Assembly (NCBI GenBank): GCA_017625725.1
Contig: JAGAKH010000050.1
Coordinates: forward strand, 1-37,054
Source of the DNA: Bacteroidales bacterium
GTDB lineage: Bacteria > Bacteroidota > Bacteroidia > Bacteroidales > UBA932
Direction of reading: 5' to 3'
Length of the DNA: 37,054 nt
Shown here piece by piece: positions 24,109 to 32,384 of the stretch. The position numbers were made by a program, and so were the translations under genes. Position 1 is the first letter of the stretch. Every line of letters begins with the position of its first letter. The notes below the pieces were generated by a model. It was not told where the DNA came from and did not search any database. It saw only the letters and a program-made list of their open reading frames with translations.

Positions 24109-26340
24109 ATGAAGAAGATATTTGCCATAGCAATGGCGTTCATGATGTTCGGCGGCATCGCCGAAGCCAGGAAGGTGTCCGGCAGCGTGGTCTCCGGTGA
24201 GGAAAAGCTCGCTGGTGTCATCGTTACTGACGGAAAGAATTTCACAACTACAAAGAAGAACGGCAAGTTCTCTTTCGAGATCAAGGATGATGCGGAATTC
24301 GTTTACATTGTGACTCCGTCAGGCTATGTGGCTGACTGGAGCACAGGCGTACCGGCTTTCTATCAGGAGGCTGCAGGTCGTGACAGGTTCGTATTCGATC
24401 TTCAGAAGACAGATGCATCCGGTGACTACTCGATTGTGGCCATTGCCGATCCACAGACACGTGACGAGAAGCAGTTCGCCAAGTTCGCAGACGAGCCGAT
24501 GGCAGATCTCTGCGAGACAGTCACGACTCTGACAGGGGCTTCAGTGGGCCTTGCTCTTGGTGATATCTGCTGGGATTCTCTTGAGCTTCTGGAAAGCTAC
24601 AGGAAGGAGATCGTCCGCACTGGAATCCCTTTCTATCCTGTGGTCGGCAATCATGACCATGAGCTCGAAGCTCAGGGTGATATACAGACTACAGCAGCAT
24701 ACAGGAAGGTCATGGGCCCCGAGAATTATGCCTTCTGTCTTGGCAAGGACGTGGTGATCGTTCTCGATAACATCATATATGACACTCAGAAGAAATATCA
24801 GGAAGGATATGCTTCTCATGTGATTTCATGGGTGAAAGGTCTGGAGGCTCTTCTTCCTGAAGGCGCATCCCTTTATATCGCTCAGCATTCTCCTGTGAAA
24901 TACTGGGAGAACGGACGCAAGATTATCGGTGCATCCGATCTTATCGATATCGTGCGTGGACGCAACGTCACCTTCATTTCGGGTCATACTCATGTGAATA
25001 ACAACCTTGAGTACGAGAAGAACATAACTGAGCATAATGTGGCTGCAATTTGCGGTTCATGGTGGGATACAGACCATTGCACAGACGGCACTCCAAGAGG
25101 ATACAAGGTGTTTACTATGAAGGACGGCAGACTCAGCTGGTACTACAAGTCTGTAGGACATGACAAGGACCATCAGGTGGAGCTTTACAAGCCAGGGCAG
25201 ACTCTTCAGCATCCGAACAGCGTCGTGGTGAACGTATGGGACTGGGATCCGGCGTGGAAGGTGGAATGGTTCGAAGATGGAAAGCCGATGGGCTCTCTCA
25301 AGCCTGTGAAGGAATATTCACCTCTTTATATCCATGAAATCAATGAGGCTTTCGCCGGCAGGAAGATTCCGGGATATAAGCAGCCGAACATCAATTATCA
25401 TTATTTCGCAGCGACTCCGAGCCAGTATGCGAAGAATGTGACCATATCCGTGGAGAGCCGTTTCGGAAAGAGATGGGTCTATAATGTGGATATGTCGGAA
25501 TATGTTGACGTGCAGGCCCATAGAGGAGGAGCCGGACTCATGCCGGAGAATACCATCGAGGCCATGAAACATGCTCTCGACATGGGTGTCAACACTCTTG
25601 AACTTGATCTTCAGATCAGCAAGGACGGTCTGGTGGTCGTATCTCATGATCCGTATTTCCACCATCGTTATGCCATCCGTCCGGACGGAAGCCATGTTCA
25701 GAAGGATGATCCTAAGGAGTATATCTATACCATGCCTTATAGTGAGGTCGCGAAATATGATGTAGGAAGCCGTCCGAGCGAGGTGTGGCCGGAGAAGGCT
25801 TGTGTCAAGACCGTGAAGCCTCTTGCGGATGATCTGATAGATTTCGTCGAGAACTATACGAAGGAAATGGGCTATTCTCCTGTAAGATACAATATCGAAA
25901 TCAAGTCTAAGGACGCTGCAGGCGAGGGACAGAACTGGCCGACTTATGACAGATTCGTTTCCGAGTGCTGCAAATTCCTTCATTCAAAGCATCTGGGAGA
26001 CAGGCTCGTGGTGCAGAGCTTCGACGTGAGGGCGTTGAACTACATGAATGAGAAATATCCGGAATTCATCCTTTCATATCTTGTCGATGCCAAGGCTCCG
26101 GATTTCGATACATATATGGCAATGTTGAAGTTCACTCCTCAGTGGCTCAGTCCTCATCATACAATCACTGATGAAGACCTTGTGAAGAAATGCCATGAAA
26201 AGGGTATGAAGATAGTTCCTTGGACTGTTGACGCACCGGAAGATATCAGGCGCATCCTCGATCTCAAGGTCGATGCCATCATTTCAAATTATCCTGACAG
26301 GGTTCTGGAACAGACCAGAGGATTCGTATATGCAAAGTAA
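24109..26340 (+). CDS. Secreted fusion: metallophosphoesterase plus glycerophosphodiester phosphodiesterase
   Basis: A 743-residue two-enzyme protein with a signal peptide (cleavage near AEA, residue 20). Residues 22-95 are MetallophosN-like, 105-345 the calcineurin-like core, and 355-460 MetallophosC-like. In the core the first metal motif is ADPQ (Asp114, Gln116 instead of His); then Asp152 (LGDICWD), Asn181-His182 (GNHDHE), His260 (AQHSPV), His293 and His295 (SGHTHV). Residues 468-740 are a GDPD domain with HRGG (471-474), PENT (479-482), Glu498 and Asp500 (ELDLQ) and His513 (SHDP), all catalytic positions of GDPD. GDPD splits glycerophosphodiesters to glycerol-3-phosphate and an alcohol, which the GlpT of the same operon can import. 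This is the last gene of the operon. Confidence 0.93.
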   Translation: MKKIFAIAMAFMMFGGIAEARKVSGSVVSGEEKLAGVIVTDGKNFTTTKKNGKFSFEIKDDAEFVYIVTPSGYVADWSTGVPAFYQEAAGRDRFVFDLQKTDASGDYSIVAIADPQTRDEKQFAKFADEPMADLCETVTTLTGASVGLALGDICWDSLELLESYRKEIVRTGIPFYPVVGNHDHELEAQGDIQTTAAYRKVMGPENYAFCLGKDVVIVLDNIIYDTQKKYQEGYASHVISWVKGLEALLPEGASLYIAQHSPVKYWENGRKIIGASDLIDIVRGRNVTFISGHTHVNNNLEYEKNITEHNVAAICGSWWDTDHCTDGTPRGYKVFTMKDGRLSWYYKSVGHDKDHQVELYKPGQTLQHPNSVVVNVWDWDPAWKVEWFEDGKPMGSLKPVKEYSPLYIHEINEAFAGRKIPGYKQPNINYHYFAATPSQYAKNVTISVESRFGKRWVYNVDMSEYVDVQAHRGGAGLMPENTIEAMKHALDMGVNTLELDLQISKDGLVVVSHDPYFHHRYAIRPDGSHVQKDDPKEYIYTMPYSEVAKYDVGSRPSEVWPEKACVKTVKPLADDLIDFVENYTKEMGYSPVRYNIEIKSKDAAGEGQNWPTYDRFVSECCKFLHSKHLGDRLVVQSFDVRALNYMNEKYPEFILSYLVDAKAPDFDTYMAMLKFTPQWLSPHHTITDEDLVKKCHEKGMKIVPWTVDAPEDIRRILDLKVDAIISNYPDRVLEQTRGFVYAK

Positions 26341-26362
26341 GCATCCGTCTGCAGCGGACAGT

Positions 26363-28255
26363 TTATAGATTTTCAGAGAGCTCCAGCCAACGGAGCTCTT
26401 TTTCGTCTGTAAGCTCCATTATCTGCCCTATGCGCTCAGATGCCGACTGCAGTTCCTCGAAAGGAAGTGTGCCGCTGCCGAGCTTATCCTCCAATGCCGC
26501 CTTTTCAGCAGCCAGGGATTCAAGATCCTTTTCAAGCTGTTCGAGCTCTTTCTGCTCCTTGTAGCTCAGTTTCTTTTTCTTTGCCGGAACTTCCGGTGCT
26601 GATGATACGGCCTCCTTGGCAGCCTTTTCCTTTGCTGCCTTCTCCTCGGCACGAGCTATCGAGCGCTGCTCTGCCTCATATTCCTTTATGAATTCGCGAT
26701 ATTCGCTGTAGCTTCCCACGAAGTCCTTTACAAGGCCGTTTCCGCAGAATATGAAGAGATGGTCAACAAGTTTGTCAAGGAAATGACGGTCGTGAGATAC
26801 TATGATCAGAGATCCTCCGAATTCCTTGAGATACTCTTCAAGGATGTTCAGAGTGACGATGTCGAGGTCATTTGTGGGCTCGTCAAGAATGAGCAGATTA
26901 GGCTGCTGCATGAGGATAGTGAGCAGATACAGCCTGCGCTTCTCTCCTCCGCTCAGCTTCTCGATCTTGTTGTTGAGCATCTCGTGCGGGAAGAGGAAAC
27001 GGTTCAGCAGCCATGTGTCGTTCACTATGTCAAGGACGGTGTCCTGAGGGTTGAAAGACATTCCACTCTGATGGTAATAACCTACCTTCAACGATTCTCC
27101 ACGTTCGATGGTACCGGTCATGATGCCTGGAGATGACTGCAGAGGAGCGGCTCGCTCCGCAGAAAACAGGGGATATGCTGCGCTCGACCGCTCCTCTGCA
27201 GTCATCTCTTGTACCATATCCGGGGTGTAATTCCCCGTAATAAGGTTCAGGAAAGTCGATTTTCCGGCACCATTACGGCCGACAATGCCGACTTTCTCGT
27301 ATCTCTGGAAATTATATGTGAATCCGTCAAGATAGCATTTGTCACCATAGTAGAAGCTCACGTCCTTGCAGTTCACGATTTTGGTCCCAAGCCTTGTCGC
27401 TCCCTTCATTGCTTCCATGCTGACCTGCTTCTGGGTATAGACCTGCGATGCCCTGTCCTTCAGGTCATAGAATGCGTTTATACGATAGCGGGCCTTTCCT
27501 GTGCGGGCACATGGAGTGCTCCTGATCCATTCCAGCTCCCTGCGGAGAATGTTGCGTACCTTGTCTGTCTCGGCATTGTAGTTGGCGATGCGTTCCTCAC
27601 GCTTTTCCAGATAATTCTGATAGTTTCCTTTGTATGTATAGACGGCTCCATGATCCATCTCCATTACTATGTTGCAGACTCGGTCAAGGAAATAGCGGTC
27701 GTGGGTAACCATGAGAAGTGTGCAGCGCGAACGGCTGAGGTATCCTTCCAGAAACTCGATCGCATCAATGTCCAGATGGTTGGTAGGCTCGTCCATGATG
27801 AAGAATTCCGCCTCGGTGGCAAGCATCTGGGTGATGGCCACACGCTTTACTTCTCCTCCTGACAGCTCCTTCATAAGCTGTTCCGGATCAGAGATATTGA
27901 AGTTCGTCAGGAATTTTACCACCTTGCGTTCGTATTCCCAAAGATGCTCCTGGTCAAGTCCTTTGGTGAATTCCACGCTTGATGACATGATCTGATCGAA
28001 GATCGTCTTTTCAGGATCAAAGTCATATTCCTGCTCTAAGAACGCGATCTTGATGTCCTTCAGGAACATGATCTTTCCGCCCGAATCGGACTTGTCCTTT
28101 CCGGCCAGAATCCTCATCAGTGAAGTCTTTCCTGTACCGTTAGGGGCTATGAGGGCGATCTTGTCACCCTCGTTTATGTTGAATCCGATCTTTTCGAAAA
28201 GAATCTTCGGTCCGTAACTCTTCGATATATTCTCTATCTGTAAATAGCTTGCCAT
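26363..28255 (-). CDS. ABC-F family ATPase (Uup-like)
   Basis: A soluble, ribosome-associated type ATPase of 630 residues with two ABC cassettes and no membrane segment. Cassette 1 has Walker A APNGTGKT (about 37-44), signature LSGGE (131-135) and Walker B FIMDEPTNHLD. Cassette 2 has GRNGAGKS (326-333), LSGGEKRR and LILDEPTNDLD. The C-terminus (about 535-630) is a charged coiled coil (KKKLSYKEQKELEQLEKDLE), as in Uup. Residues 347-379 are an odd insert between TPD and GTIERGE of cassette 2, encoded by an inverted-repeat element. The two-base spacing from trkA places it third in a GT2-trkA-uup operon. Uup proteins affect precise excision of transposons and ribosome function; the exact subgroup is uncertain. 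Confidence 0.93.
   Translation of the reverse strand: MASYLQIENISKSYGPKILFEKIGFNINEGDKIALIAPNGTGKTSLMRILAGKDKSDSGGKIMFLKDIKIAFLEQEYDFDPEKTIFDQIMSSSVEFTKGLDQEHLWEYERKVVKFLTNFNISDPEQLMKELSGGEVKRVAITQMLATEAEFFIMDEPTNHLDIDAIEFLEGYLSRSRCTLLMVTHDRYFLDRVCNIVMEMDHGAVYTYKGNYQNYLEKREERIANYNAETDKVRNILRRELEWIRSTPCARTGKARYRINAFYDLKDRASQVYTQKQVSMEAMKGATRLGTKIVNCKDVSFYYGDKCYLDGFTYNFQRYEKVGIVGRNGAGKSTFLNLITGNYTPDMVQEMTAEERSSAAYPLFSAERAAPLQSSPGIMTGTIERGESLKVGYYHQSGMSFNPQDTVLDIVNDTWLLNRFLFPHEMLNNKIEKLSGGEKRRLYLLTILMQQPNLLILDEPTNDLDIVTLNILEEYLKEFGGSLIIVSHDRHFLDKLVDHLFIFCGNGLVKDFVGSYSEYREFIKEYEAEQRSIARAEEKAAKEKAAKEAVSSAPEVPAKKKKLSYKEQKELEQLEKDLESLAAEKAALEDKLGSGTLPFEELQSASERIGQIMELTDEKELRWLELSENL
26377..26403 (+). 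terminator. Intrinsic terminator of the phosphoester operon, inside the 3' end of the ABC-F gene
   Basis: agagctcc (26377-26384) and ggagctct (26392-26399) form an 8-bp stem with a 7-base loop, followed by a T run to 26403 on the plus strand. It lies in the last codons of the convergent minus-strand gene. Confidence 0.7.
27130..27208 (-). repeat. Palindromic element inserted in frame in the ABC-F gene
   Basis: Two perfect 21-bp inverted arms, 27130-27150 and 27188-27208 (core ctgcagaggagcgg), enclose 37 bases. The whole codes for part of an insert of about 33 residues (EMTAEERSSAAYPLF...APLQSSPGIM) with no counterpart in ordinary ABC-F proteins. I saw no second copy in this window. Confidence 0.85.
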
Positions 28256-28257
28256 AC

Positions 28258-29616
28258 CTATTTAAAGAATTTATCGACTTCCTTCACAGCTTCAGGCAGG
28301 GCGAAAACGGCTACGCGGTCATATGCCTGGATATGTGTCTCACCGACGGCGATATATGATTCGTTGCCTCTGATGACTCCGCCGACAATTGCGTTCTTAG
28401 GGAAATTCATATCCTTGAGCGGCTTTTTTGTTATGGCTGTATCCGGAGCGACGATATACTCCAGCACTTCGGCATTCGTTCCGCTCATGTATTTGATGAA
28501 CCTTACCTTGTTGCTTAATGTGAACTTGAAGATACGGCTTGCCGTAATGAGCTTCTTATTGATCACGGCATCGACTCCCATGCTTTCTGCAAGACGTATA
28601 TACTCGATGTTCTCGACTTCGGCAATCACCCTGGCTATTCCCAGGCTTTTTGCAGCTACGCAGGCAAGGATATTGGTCTCGGAGTTGTTGGTGACTGCAA
28701 CGAATGCATCATATTCCTTTATCGATTCCTCGATGAGCATGTCGGAATTTCGTCCGTCTCCGTTCACCACTATAACGTTGCTTGGCAGTGTTTCCGAGAG
28801 GCTAAGGCACTTCTCCTTGTTCATCTCTATCAACTTCACGGAATCAAGCTGTCTTGCCATCTGCTTCGCCACCATCTCTCCGATCGGGCTTCCACCGAGT
28901 ATCATCACGCTGTTGACCTCTATGTTCCTTTTGCCGATATATTTCATCAGCATATCCATGCCTTCTCTTTTGGAGATGATGAAAACGAGGTCATGGTACT
29001 TGAACTTGGTGTCGAATTTCGGAATGATGGTGTCATTGCCACGTGAAATCGCCACGACCCTGAACTTCAGTCCTTCCTCGGCGGCTATCTTGCTGAATTC
29101 CATCATGTTCAGGCCGATGAGCGGAGAATCCTCCTCAAGCTTGAAGACTCCCACTTGAAGCTTTCCTCTTGCGAAATCCATCGAATCGCTGGAGGCAGTC
29201 CTTCTGAGAAGATCGATGATCTCGCCAGCGGCGATCTTTTCAGGATAGAACATAAGGTCTATACCCATTTCCGTAAACAGGTATTTGTTCTCGTATGAGA
29301 GATATTCCTCATTGTTGATCCTGGCCGTAGCCTTCTTGCTTCCCATCTTCTTGGCAAGCATGGCGCTGACGATGTTCACATCCTGTGATTCGGATGGGTT
29401 TACTGCAATGAAAAGATCGGCTTCTGCAACTCCGGCCTCCTGCAGCGTACGGATAGCGGAAGGATTACCTTCCACTGTCACGACGTCAGTGTTGGCGGCA
29501 AGAGCGTCAAGCCTTTCCTGTCGTTCGTCAATGACCGTGATGTCATTGGCTTCATTGCTGAGCATCTTGGCGAGGTGCGATCCTACCTCACCCGCTCCGG
29601 CGATTACGATCTTCAT
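28258..29616 (-). CDS. trkA: Trk potassium uptake regulatory protein TrkA
   Basis: A cytoplasmic NAD-binding subunit that gates the TrkH/TrkG potassium channel. The 452 residues show the expected duplication: RCK_N (about 1-120, GAGEVGSHLA and VIDERQERLD), RCK_C (about 140-220, GVFKLEEDSPLIGL), RCK_N again (about 232-345, MILGGSPIGEMVAKQMARQ, NGDGRNSDML) and a second RCK_C to the end. The channel partner is not in the window. It is separated by 4 bases from the upstream glycosyltransferase gene and by 2 bases from the ABC-F gene. Confidence 0.95.
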   Translation of the reverse strand: MKIVIAGAGEVGSHLAKMLSNEANDITVIDERQERLDALAANTDVVTVEGNPSAIRTLQEAGVAEADLFIAVNPSESQDVNIVSAMLAKKMGSKKATARINNEEYLSYENKYLFTEMGIDLMFYPEKIAAGEIIDLLRRTASSDSMDFARGKLQVGVFKLEEDSPLIGLNMMEFSKIAAEEGLKFRVVAISRGNDTIIPKFDTKFKYHDLVFIISKREGMDMLMKYIGKRNIEVNSVMILGGSPIGEMVAKQMARQLDSVKLIEMNKEKCLSLSETLPSNVIVVNGDGRNSDMLIEESIKEYDAFVAVTNNSETNILACVAAKSLGIARVIAEVENIEYIRLAESMGVDAVINKKLITASRIFKFTLSNKVRFIKYMSGTNAEVLEYIVAPDTAITKKPLKDMNFPKNAIVGGVIRGNESYIAVGETHIQAYDRVAVFALPEAVKEVDKFFK

Positions 29617-29620
29617 ATCA

Positions 29621-30724
29621 TCAAATCTTATAAAAATCCTTGTCTTCTATGCTGCTGAAGATCTTTTCTCCCTTCAGCATGGAGTGCAGGACAATCCATT
29701 TCCTGTAAAAACCATGTATTTCTCCGGTACCTTGCCTCAGGTAAAGGGAGATATCTTCGACTGACGGCCTTCTGACCATTCCGGAAGCATCCCTATGTGC
29801 CTTCCATACCGACTTGAAGCATTCCGGTTTCATTGTCAGGATATATACAAGGGCGGAAAGTCCGTCGAGACATTTTCTGAATCTTATGGTTCTGCGCGCC
29901 TTCCTGCTGCCTTTCCTTGTGGCCTCGTCAACTGGCATCCCTTTCTTTCTCATTGCCAATGCAAATGTCATAGCCAGATTGTTCTCAAGCATCAGCAGGT
30001 TGTTCCTGAAGTTCAGATAGAGCTTGAAAGGTGAGGTGGCAGGAAGAGTACCTCCTCCTACATGATATACAATGGATTCCGGTACGATTGTCACCTTATA
30101 TCCCGCAAGCTGCATCCTCCAGCACAGGTCGATTTCCTCCATGTGGGCGAAGAATCTCTCATCAAGCCCTCCGAGTTCTCCGAATACATTGCTGCGTACC
30201 ATCAGACAGGCCCCTGTGGCCCATAATACATCGGCAGGGGAGTCGTACTGGCCGTGATCCGTGTCAAGTCGCTTCATCACGCGTCCTCTGCAGAAAGGAT
30301 ATCCGTATCTGTCTAAACATCCTCCTGCCGCTCCGGCGTATTCGAACTTCTCGCGCTCCTGCCAGCTGTGTAGCTTGGGAGCACATGCGCCGCATTCCGG
30401 ATGATCTTCCATCCATCTTACGAGTGGAGAAAGCCAGTCTTCGGTCACCTCTATGTCTGAATTTATCAGTACGAACAGGTCGGAATCTATCTCTCTGAAT
30501 GCCTGATTGTATCCTCCGGTGAATCCGAGGTTTCTGTCGAACGTAATCGTCCTGACCTGAGGAAATTCCTCTTTCATTACCTTCAATGATCCGTCTGTGG
30601 AAGCATTGTCGGCAACAATCACTTCGGCCCCTTCCACCTTTCCGGCTGAACGCAGCAAGCCGGGAAGGAACTCCCTTAGGAAGTCTTCCGTATTCCAGTT
30701 AAGTATGACTACTGCGGTCTTCAT
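29621..30724 (-). CDS. Family 2 glycosyltransferase
   Basis: A 367-residue GT-A-fold transferase. The N-terminal nucleotide-sugar site is VVILNWNTEDFL, with DNASTDGS near 39-46 and the metal-binding motif NSD at 88-90 (LINSDIEVTEDWL). HMEEIDLCWRMQLAGYKV near 200-220 is typical of the rhamnosyltransferase-like subgroup. The C-terminus contains a helix that could lie on the membrane. It probably adds a sugar to a cell-surface glycan; donor and acceptor are unknown. It is the first gene of the GT2-trkA-uup unit, with a -7 box 15 bases upstream. Confidence 0.9.
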   Translation of the reverse strand: MKTAVVILNWNTEDFLREFLPGLLRSAGKVEGAEVIVADNASTDGSLKVMKEEFPQVRTITFDRNLGFTGGYNQAFREIDSDLFVLINSDIEVTEDWLSPLVRWMEDHPECGACAPKLHSWQEREKFEYAGAAGGCLDRYGYPFCRGRVMKRLDTDHGQYDSPADVLWATGACLMVRSNVFGELGGLDERFFAHMEEIDLCWRMQLAGYKVTIVPESIVYHVGGGTLPATSPFKLYLNFRNNLLMLENNLAMTFALAMRKKGMPVDEATRKGSRKARRTIRFRKCLDGLSALVYILTMKPECFKSVWKAHRDASGMVRRPSVEDISLYLRQGTGEIHGFYRKWIVLHSMLKGEKIFSSIEDKDFYKI

Positions 30725-30738
30725 GATGGTTCAACCTA

Positions 30739-30746
30739 CAAATATA
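30739..30746 (-). promoter_or_regulatory. -7 box of the GT2-trkA-ABC-F operon
   Basis: The minus strand reads TATATTTG, an exact TAnnTTTG match, giving a leader of about 10 bases before the ATG at 30724. No -33 consensus is seen. Confidence 0.45.
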
Positions 30747-30789
30747 GTAAAATAGTTGGATAGATTCCTCGTCAAGCTCGGAATGACAG

Positions 30790-31737
30790 CTACCGGCTGC
30801 CGAAATATATGAATACCATTCCGATAAGGATGAGAAGAAGGTCGATCGCCTTGGCCTTGAGGTTACGTTCCTTGAAGATCAGGACTCCGCAGGCAAAGGA
30901 AATGAGTACAGAGCCTCTCCTTACGAGAGATACGACGGAAATCATCGATTCCGGTGCGCTCAGGGCATTGAAATAAGCAAAGTCGGCGGTTGCTATGAAT
31001 ATGGATATCAGCGGAATTGCCCAGCTCCAATGGAAAGGCGTGGTGGCCTTTCGGCTCGGATACCAGAGCAAGGCGCATATGACTGTCATGATGATCAGCT
31101 GGTAGAGGTTGAACCAGCTCTGGACGAACATCGGTCCCAGTTCCTTCATTATGAACTTGTCATAGAGTCCGCTCAATGCTCCCATTATTGTCGCTCCGGC
31201 CACGCAGAATATCCATTTGTTGCGGGTGAAGTCGATCTGTTCCTTCTTGCTGGAACGACTCATGAGGAATATTGAGAGTATGGCGAACAGGACTCCCGTC
31301 CATTGGCACCAGTTCAGCCTTTCCCCGAAGAACCGCATGGCTCCGACGAGTACCAGCACAGGCCTCGTGGCGTTTATCGGACCGACAATGGTTATCGGAA
31401 GATGTTTCAGACCGAAATAGCCCGCTATCCATGAGCTCAGGACGATGAAAGCTTTCAGTATTACCAGGAGATGAGCCCTCAGAAGCGGGTGAGATGCGGA
31501 AAAACCGCTTCCATCTGCAGGAATGCCGTCAGGATATGTTACCGGATCCAGTACGGTTCCGGCAAATATTCCTCCTCCCAGTATGCTGTCTGCGATGAAG
31601 GGGGAGAATATCAAAGTTGAGAACAGGGTGTTCAAAAACAGCACTGGAAGGACTGCATTGTCCTTCAGTGCCGCTTTCTTGGAAGTGTCATAAAAACCCA
31701 GGAGGGTCGCAGACACGAATGCAAGCAGAAGCCACAT
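30790..31737 (-). CDS. EamA/DMT-family membrane transporter
   Basis: A predicted 10-helix inner-membrane protein with two EamA repeats. I choose the ATG at 31737 (MWLLLAFVSATLLGFYDTSK), 315 residues, because it opens directly into helix 1. The alternative ATG at 31767 would overlap the SlyD-like gene by 16 bases. The first repeat contains GPINATRPVLVLVGAMRFFGERL, the second ends SLVRRGSVLISFACGVLIFKER, the usual EamA pattern before the last helix. Substrates of such carriers range from amino acids to nucleotide sugars, so none can be named. It is the last gene of the zeta-tldD-pmbA-slyD unit. Confidence 0.88.
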   Translation of the reverse strand: MWLLLAFVSATLLGFYDTSKKAALKDNAVLPVLFLNTLFSTLIFSPFIADSILGGGIFAGTVLDPVTYPDGIPADGSGFSASHPLLRAHLLVILKAFIVLSSWIAGYFGLKHLPITIVGPINATRPVLVLVGAMRFFGERLNWCQWTGVLFAILSIFLMSRSSKKEQIDFTRNKWIFCVAGATIMGALSGLYDKFIMKELGPMFVQSWFNLYQLIIMTVICALLWYPSRKATTPFHWSWAIPLISIFIATADFAYFNALSAPESMISVVSLVRRGSVLISFACGVLIFKERNLKAKAIDLLLILIGMVFIYFGSR

Positions 31738-31751
31738 CTTGTCTGCCGATA

Positions 31752-32345
31752 TTAATGACAGCCGCAACCGCAGTCGCCGTCATGACCTTCGCCGCAGTGA
31801 CCGCCTTCGCATCCGCCGCAGTCTCCGTCGTGGCCATGGCATCCGCCACATCCGCATGAATGTACGAATTCGCCGTGGAGCCCTTCTGTAAGCTCCTTTT
31901 CTGTCGCTTCACGTACAGAGATCACCTCTCCTGTAAAATGAAGTGTCTTACCTGCCATCTGGTGGTTGAGATCCATCTTAACGGAATCTTCGCTGACTTC
32001 AAGAACTACTCCCGGGATCACACCGCCCATGCTGTTCATCATAGGAATCGTGTTTCCTGGTACAAGAAGATCTTCACGTACTTCTCCGTTCACTTCGAAT
32101 GCCGCCTTTGGAAGGTCGATGATCCTGCTCGGATCGACTTCGCCATAACCGTCAGCCGGTGCAAGGGTCACATCGAATCTGTCGCCAGGCTCCATACCTT
32201 CGATATGTGCCTCAAGCTTAGGCAGAAGACTGCCTGTTCCATGAATATAGTCAAGAGGTCTTTCCTTGGTTGTATGATCGACAATCTGTCCGTCAACCTC
32301 GAGGTCGTAGCTGAATTCGACTACTGTGTTCTGTGTAATTTTCAT
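31752..32345 (-). CDS. slyD: SlyD-like FKBP peptidyl-prolyl isomerase with His/Cys-rich tail
   Basis: A cytoplasmic folding enzyme of 197 residues. The start at 32345 (MKITQNTVVEFSYDLEVDG) is preferred over an in-frame Met 11 codons upstream. The FKBP core is split by an inserted flap domain (about 65-125) that acts as the chaperone part: YIHGTGSLLPKLEAHIEGM precedes it, PADGYGEVDPSRI lies in it, and HQMAGKTLHFTGEVISVREA follows it. The last 40 residues are extremely rich in His, Cys and Gly (CGCGGCHGHDGDCGGC), as in nickel-binding SlyD. A role in metal delivery or storage is therefore likely. Confidence 0.93.
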   Translation of the reverse strand: MKITQNTVVEFSYDLEVDGQIVDHTTKERPLDYIHGTGSLLPKLEAHIEGMEPGDRFDVTLAPADGYGEVDPSRIIDLPKAAFEVNGEVREDLLVPGNTIPMMNSMGGVIPGVVLEVSEDSVKMDLNHQMAGKTLHFTGEVISVREATEKELTEGLHGEFVHSCGCGGCHGHDGDCGGCEGGHCGEGHDGDCGCGCH

Positions 32346-32384
32346 ATTGTTTTCTTTTTTATATGTTATCATGTTCAAGATGCT

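Noticed and set aside
12069-26340. Ordinary polysaccharide utilization locus
   Set aside because: No glycoside hydrolase, lyase, esterase of carbohydrate type or sulfatase is encoded, and no hybrid two-component or anti-sigma regulator accompanies SusCD.
27130-27208. Intrinsic terminator
   Set aside because: It lies in the middle of an open reading frame, has no T run, and its 37-base loop is too large.
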